This document shows positions 60,879-64,000 of a DNA stretch of 64,000 bases, one piece after another. Below the pieces are notes generated by a model. That model did not search any database, was not told the origin of the DNA, and worked only from the letters and a program-made list of their open reading frames with translations. Within the stretch, counting starts at the first letter, position 1; each line of letters begins with the position of its first letter. A program made the translations under genes and the position numbers. The stretch covers positions 1 to 64,000 of the forward strand of contig NZ_RYUH01000004.1 in the NCBI RefSeq assembly GCF_004155535.1, written 5' to 3'. Source of the DNA: Bifidobacterium pseudolongum subsp. globosum. GTDB taxonomy: Bacteria > Actinomycetota > Actinomycetes > Actinomycetales > Bifidobacteriaceae.

Positions 60879-61673
60879 TTATGGGGTTGGTGTGTTCAGT
60901 GGGCTCCAGATGGGTGAGGTGTCTTCCCTGAAGTAGTAGTCCTTGCCGTTGGCGATGAAGCAGGTGACGGTGGCGGGGTCGTTGAGGTCGAAGCTGAATT
61001 TCGAGGCGGCTTCGCCTCGCTCGTCGTATCGGTCGGTGGTGAAGTTCTTGGTGGCCACGTCGTTGTATTGCGCGTCTTCCTGTTTGAATTGTGTGAGGGT
61101 GTATTGGTTGCTGACCAGGTTCTTGCGGCGCAGGCAGTCCACGACAGCGGTGTCCATGTCGGTGTATTGGTTCGGGTTACCTAGGTTGGCGCGGTAGATC
61201 TCATCGACATACAGGTATTCCAACTGTTTGCAATTCCCGTTGTCCTCGATGAATTTCTCGTGCTGCTCCTCAGACCAGCCCTCCGACGTCGCATGCCACA
61301 GTGGTGATCGTAGTCCATCAACGAATTCCTCGACTACGGGTTTGGTGTATCCTTTCGCCACCACGCAGTCTTGGTAGCGGTTCCATGCGGCGTCGTAGTC
61401 GCTTCGCGGGATGACGCCGTCATGGTCCAGCGCGCGACGCAGGATATCCTGCTGCTGCTCCGACATCTCTGTGGATGAGTCAAGTAGGAATTCGATTCTG
61501 GCGGTGATGGAAGGAGCCACCTTTTCCGCCATTCCCTCAATGGATGATGATGCAGTGGATGCTTCTTTTGTCGCGTCTGGGTTGCCCCCGCCGCATGCGG
61601 AGAATGTACCGACCGCCAGTACGGCGAAGGCAAGCGCACATATGCGCATTAATCCCCGAGGCTTCTTGTACAT
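60879..61673 (-). CDS. Lipoprotein of unknown function
   Basis: A 264-residue surface protein. The signal peptide ends in FSAC (Cys27), and the mature protein begins GGGNPDATKEAS. Two similar segments built around a single Cys (RYQDCVVAKGYTKP and AVVDCLRRKNL), and a third Cys in NCKQLEYLYVDEIYRANLG, suggest disulfide-linked alpha-helical repeats. I do not recognise the family. ATG 61673 follows GGGAGGAG; an upstream in-frame ATG at 61787 would bury the signal peptide. It is monocistronic. Confidence 0.75.
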   Translation of the reverse strand: MYKKPRGLMRICALAFAVLAVGTFSACGGGNPDATKEASTASSSIEGMAEKVAPSITARIEFLLDSSTEMSEQQQDILRRALDHDGVIPRSDYDAAWNRYQDCVVAKGYTKPVVEEFVDGLRSPLWHATSEGWSEEQHEKFIEDNGNCKQLEYLYVDEIYRANLGNPNQYTDMDTAVVDCLRRKNLVSNQYTLTQFKQEDAQYNDVATKNFTTDRYDERGEAASKFSFDLNDPATVTCFIANGKDYYFREDTSPIWSPLNTPTP

Positions 61674-61918
61674 GGAACTCTTCTCCTCCCACCCCGAACA
61701 AATATCAGTGCGCATCGTTGTGCACATATTCATCATGGCTTCCCACTGGCGTCGTTGCAAGCTTCTATACACACTGCGCGTATACACATTCCAAATAATT
61801 GATGTTGCACAAGCATATTCGTACTATTTTCTTGATTTCCTGTGGATTATGAACAGATGCAAATCATGGGGATGCGGGTATCGGTATGATTTGACGTATG
61901 GAAGGGGCAGGATGACAC

Positions 61919-62599
61919 ATGGGTACAGAGCAAACGAAGGGTGTGCCGGCCGGTGTCGGAATTCGCATTGTCTTGGTGGAAAACGATGTTCTTGCCCGCA
62001 AGCCACTTGAATACCTGCTCACACGAGCGATGCCGGATTTGCGTATCGTCGAAACCTTCGCCAACGGCACGGATGCCACCCAATACTGTTCGCAGCATCG
62101 GCGGTCAATCGACATACTGTTGACCGATATGCACCTGGGGGATGTGGATGGTCCGGCGATTGCATGGCGGTTGCGTCGCGCCGGCAGCATGCTGCCGATA
62201 CTTGGCATCACGTCATTGCCTCTGAATCATTATCATAATGCGGCTGTTGCTGCTGGAATGCAAGGTTTGTTGCCAAAGTCGAACATTGCGCAAACCGTCG
62301 CAGCGTTGCGAGATCTGCAGCAGGGCAAACCTTGTGCGGGGTATGAATCGCCTGCAATGGCGGTGGCGCGTATCAGCAAGAGTCACTCAGTTATGCGCGT
62401 GCTCACCGATACACAAGCCAAAGTGCTTGAATTGGCTGCAGACGGCTATGACTCCAACGGAATCGCGCAGCAACTCCATTGTGCCCCGTCCACCGTGCGC
62501 AAGCACAAGCATAACATTCTTACCAGGCTCAATGTGACGACGATTCAGGAGGCGGTGGTGCAGTGGACAAGATTCCAGCACATGTTCAACCTCGATTGA
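61919..62599 (+). CDS. Response regulator, NarL/LuxR family
   Basis: A 226-residue regulator. The receiver domain (about 15-135) has phospho-acceptor Asp70 (LLTDMHLGDVDG), the acidic pair Glu-Asn near 21, Thr/Ser108 and Lys in LLPKSN. The LuxR-type helix-turn-helix (about 162-220) is LTDTQAKVLELAADGYDSNGIAQQLHCAPSTVRKHKHNILTRLNV. The acidic-pocket Asp is partly replaced (VENDV), as in several bifidobacterial relatives. The gene overlaps the kinase gene by 37 bp, so the two are cotranscribed. Confidence 0.88.
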   Translation: MGTEQTKGVPAGVGIRIVLVENDVLARKPLEYLLTRAMPDLRIVETFANGTDATQYCSQHRRSIDILLTDMHLGDVDGPAIAWRLRRAGSMLPILGITSLPLNHYHNAAVAAGMQGLLPKSNIAQTVAALRDLQQGKPCAGYESPAMAVARISKSHSVMRVLTDTQAKVLELAADGYDSNGIAQQLHCAPSTVRKHKHNILTRLNVTTIQEAVVQWTRFQHMFNLD

Positions 62600-63468
62600 A
62601 GCCGTGGTCCGATCAGCACTCCAGAAATCGCCGCGGTGCCGGTCCGCTGTGCATCATCGTAATCGTCACTGCCGTATTGGCATGGCATACAATGATGCTG
62701 CCTGAGCGCTCACCGTTGCTTGTGGTACTTGTCGCCGTACAGATTGCCCTGTTTTGGCTCTCATACTGGGTACAGCCCTCTTGGATCCCACTTGTGCTCA
62801 TCTTGGTGCTTTCGATGATAGGGGATTGTGCATTCCCCCAATACAGTGACTATGGCATGAACGCACAGCTTGCTGCGCTTGGACTGCTCGCATACTGGAC
62901 AAACGACATATGCGCAGGACTCACGCTTGTTGTATTGAGCGCATACCAGTGGATATGGCTCATATTCAGCTCCTATGCGCAATCAGATACCTCTACGGTT
63001 GTGCTCTTCATCGCATTGTTTGCCGTTGCCGCACTTATAGGAAGTATCGCGCGTCATCTTGTGGAACGTGCGTATCGGCAACAACAGATGATGCAGGCAA
63101 TGCGCAGCGGCATTCGCGCCATGGCCATGGATCTCCATGATGCGGTCTCCGGTTCGCTCACGACAGCGGAGCTGCTACTGCAGCAATGCGAAGTCGAAGC
63201 AGATATAGCGTCTGCAATCGCTGATCCCATGTGGAAAGAACGTAACCGATGCATCCATGCGGAGACTCATAATGCCGAGGATAACGTGAAGGGAATCGTC
63301 GATCTTTTGCTGGCGGAATATGGGGAAAGCGATGAAGAGAAGGCGCAACATCAATCCATTCGTACGATGCTTGATGCACACGATGAGCAGATGTCTGAAC
63401 AGGGAATCGACGGGCGGTCGGCTCTTGTCACTGGGGGGAGAAGGAGCCGGTGTGCTGCGCGAACATGA
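62563..63468 (+). CDS. Sensor histidine kinase (HPK7-like), truncated by a frameshift
   Basis: Membrane sensor of the two-component pair. Five to six helices occupy residues 28-165, then a dimerisation helix with the phospho-acceptor His192 in MDLHDAVSGSLTTAELLLQQ. The frame ends after GGRRSRCAART at 63468. Removing one G from the GGGGGG run at 63433-63438 makes it continue as GGEGAGVLREHDMRMLCWLI and on to 63802, giving about 412 residues. No clear N- or G-boxes of an ATPase domain are seen even then, so the kinase may be atypical. GTG 62563 starts inside the regulator gene behind AGGAGG. Confidence 0.75.
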   Translation: MDKIPAHVQPRLKPWSDQHSRNRRGAGPLCIIVIVTAVLAWHTMMLPERSPLLVVLVAVQIALFWLSYWVQPSWIPLVLILVLSMIGDCAFPQYSDYGMNAQLAALGLLAYWTNDICAGLTLVVLSAYQWIWLIFSSYAQSDTSTVVLFIALFAVAALIGSIARHLVERAYRQQQMMQAMRSGIRAMAMDLHDAVSGSLTTAELLLQQCEVEADIASAIADPMWKERNRCIHAETHNAEDNVKGIVDLLLAEYGESDEEKAQHQSIRTMLDAHDEQMSEQGIDGRSALVTGGRRSRCAART

Positions 63469-63802
63469 TATGCGCATGCTCTGTTGGCTCATCGACGCGA
63501 TTTATGAACGTATACGGCAGTCGCATCCGGATTTCTACGAACTGTCGGCCACTATTGACAATGCACATGCCTCGGTTATGCTGATGCACACTGGAAATAC
63601 GGCGGCGTTGACTTTGCCGCATATCCCATGGAACAAACGATTACGAGTGCACGTCGAAGCAGAAAAGCGCAAAGAATCCGCCATGGTGTTCATCGCAGTG
63701 AGACTGCATCGCCTGAGGCAGCAGACGCAGCAGGAGGCCACTGCCCATTTGCTCGCCAAAATCCAATGTGCACAAACCTGCGGCACCCCTAAGCGGAGTT
63801 AG
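63439..63802 (+). pseudogene. Out-of-frame 3' part of the histidine kinase gene
   Basis: The second reading frame continues the kinase with EGAGVLREHDMRMLCWLIDA, an alternating helix/strand pattern and a basic C-terminus (HLLAKIQCAQTCGTPKRS). It has no ribosome site of its own, which supports one gene split by the G6 tract. Confidence 0.6.
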
Positions 63803-63843
63803 GTGGAGTCCCGCTGGCCTACAGCAGTGGCAAACTATGGATG

Positions 63844-64000
63844 TCAGCCAAGCGGCTTCCACTCTTCGATCTCGTCGGCGATGGCATTCGGATTGATTCC
63901 CACCACGCACGTACGCACCTGTGGATTGCCGAAATCGAAACTGTATGCCTTGCGCCGGCGGGCATATGCCTGCTGTTGGGTGAGCTGCTCGCCGTCGAAA
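63844..64000 (-). CDS. C-terminal part of a gene cut by the window edge
   Basis: On the minus strand an open frame enters from the edge and ends at TGA 63846-63844. It encodes about 51 residues containing RRRKAYSFDFGNPQVRT, VVGINPNAIADEIEEW and KPLG. The composition looks like a genuine acidic C-terminus, but I do not recognise the family. Confidence 0.5.
   Translation of the reverse strand, partial: FDGEQLTQQQAYARRRKAYSFDFGNPQVRTCVVGINPNAIADEIEEWKPLG

Overview
The window is high-GC DNA that reads as a Bifidobacterium chromosome. The first gene encodes a sucrose phosphorylase that follows the B. adolescentis enzyme almost residue for residue. The rest is dense in ABC and MFS sugar uptake, intracellular glycosidases and phosphorylases, LacI/GntR control, and GGAGG-type ribosome binding sites. 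I cannot name the species. No rRNA, tRNA, CRISPR array, prophage or transposase gene was found.

Layout. 1-5.4 kb: a sucrose module with sucrose phosphorylase behind a perfect 18-bp palindrome and two tandem MFS transporters that share an unusual N-terminal cytoplasmic motif. 5.4-8.6 kb: an MHS-type MFS transporter preceded by an apparent Ile/Val leader-peptide attenuator, then ilvC. 8.8-11.5 kb: an AAA ATPase whose 5' end looks frameshifted, and a DHA3-type MFS exporter. 11.5-27.9 kb: a sialic acid locus comprising nagA, nagB, nanA, a peptide-type ABC transporter with a permease-ATPase fusion, a small esterase, nanE, nanK, a DUF4862-like gene, the FadR-type regulator nanR with three operator-like sites, a sialate O-acetylesterase and a CE2-like SGNH esterase. 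28.2-29.6 kb: a GH1 beta-glucosidase. 29.6-30.4 kb: gene-free DNA rich in short repeats.

30.5-46.5 kb: a beta-mannoside/galactoglucomannan oligosaccharide locus with a solute-binding protein, two permeases, GH2 beta-mannosidase, a LacI regulator, a DUF624 protein with a membrane-anchored partner, GH36 alpha-galactosidase, an AGE-family mannose isomerase/epimerase and a GH94 phosphorylase. A repeated TTAAGCGCTTnA operator marks most of its promoters and defines a local LacI regulon. No endo-mannanase is present, so the cell probably scavenges oligosaccharides released by others.

46.5-64 kb: a secreted HNH/Excalibur lipoprotein next to a 136-bp inverted-repeat element, an AraC/GyrI-like regulator, two APC amino-acid permeases flanking a MacB-like ABC pair with a large FtsX-type permease, four tandem 53-bp hairpin repeats, a MarR regulator under a 43-bp perfect palindrome that drives a heterodimeric ABC exporter, a lipoprotein, and a LuxR-type two-component pair whose kinase is broken at a G6 tract. 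A further gene runs off the right edge on the minus strand.

The observations most worth following are the Ile/Val attenuator in front of a transporter, the DUF4862 gene inside the sialic acid operon, the self-contained mannoside regulon, the four covarying 53-bp hairpins, and the two homopolymer-associated frameshifts.
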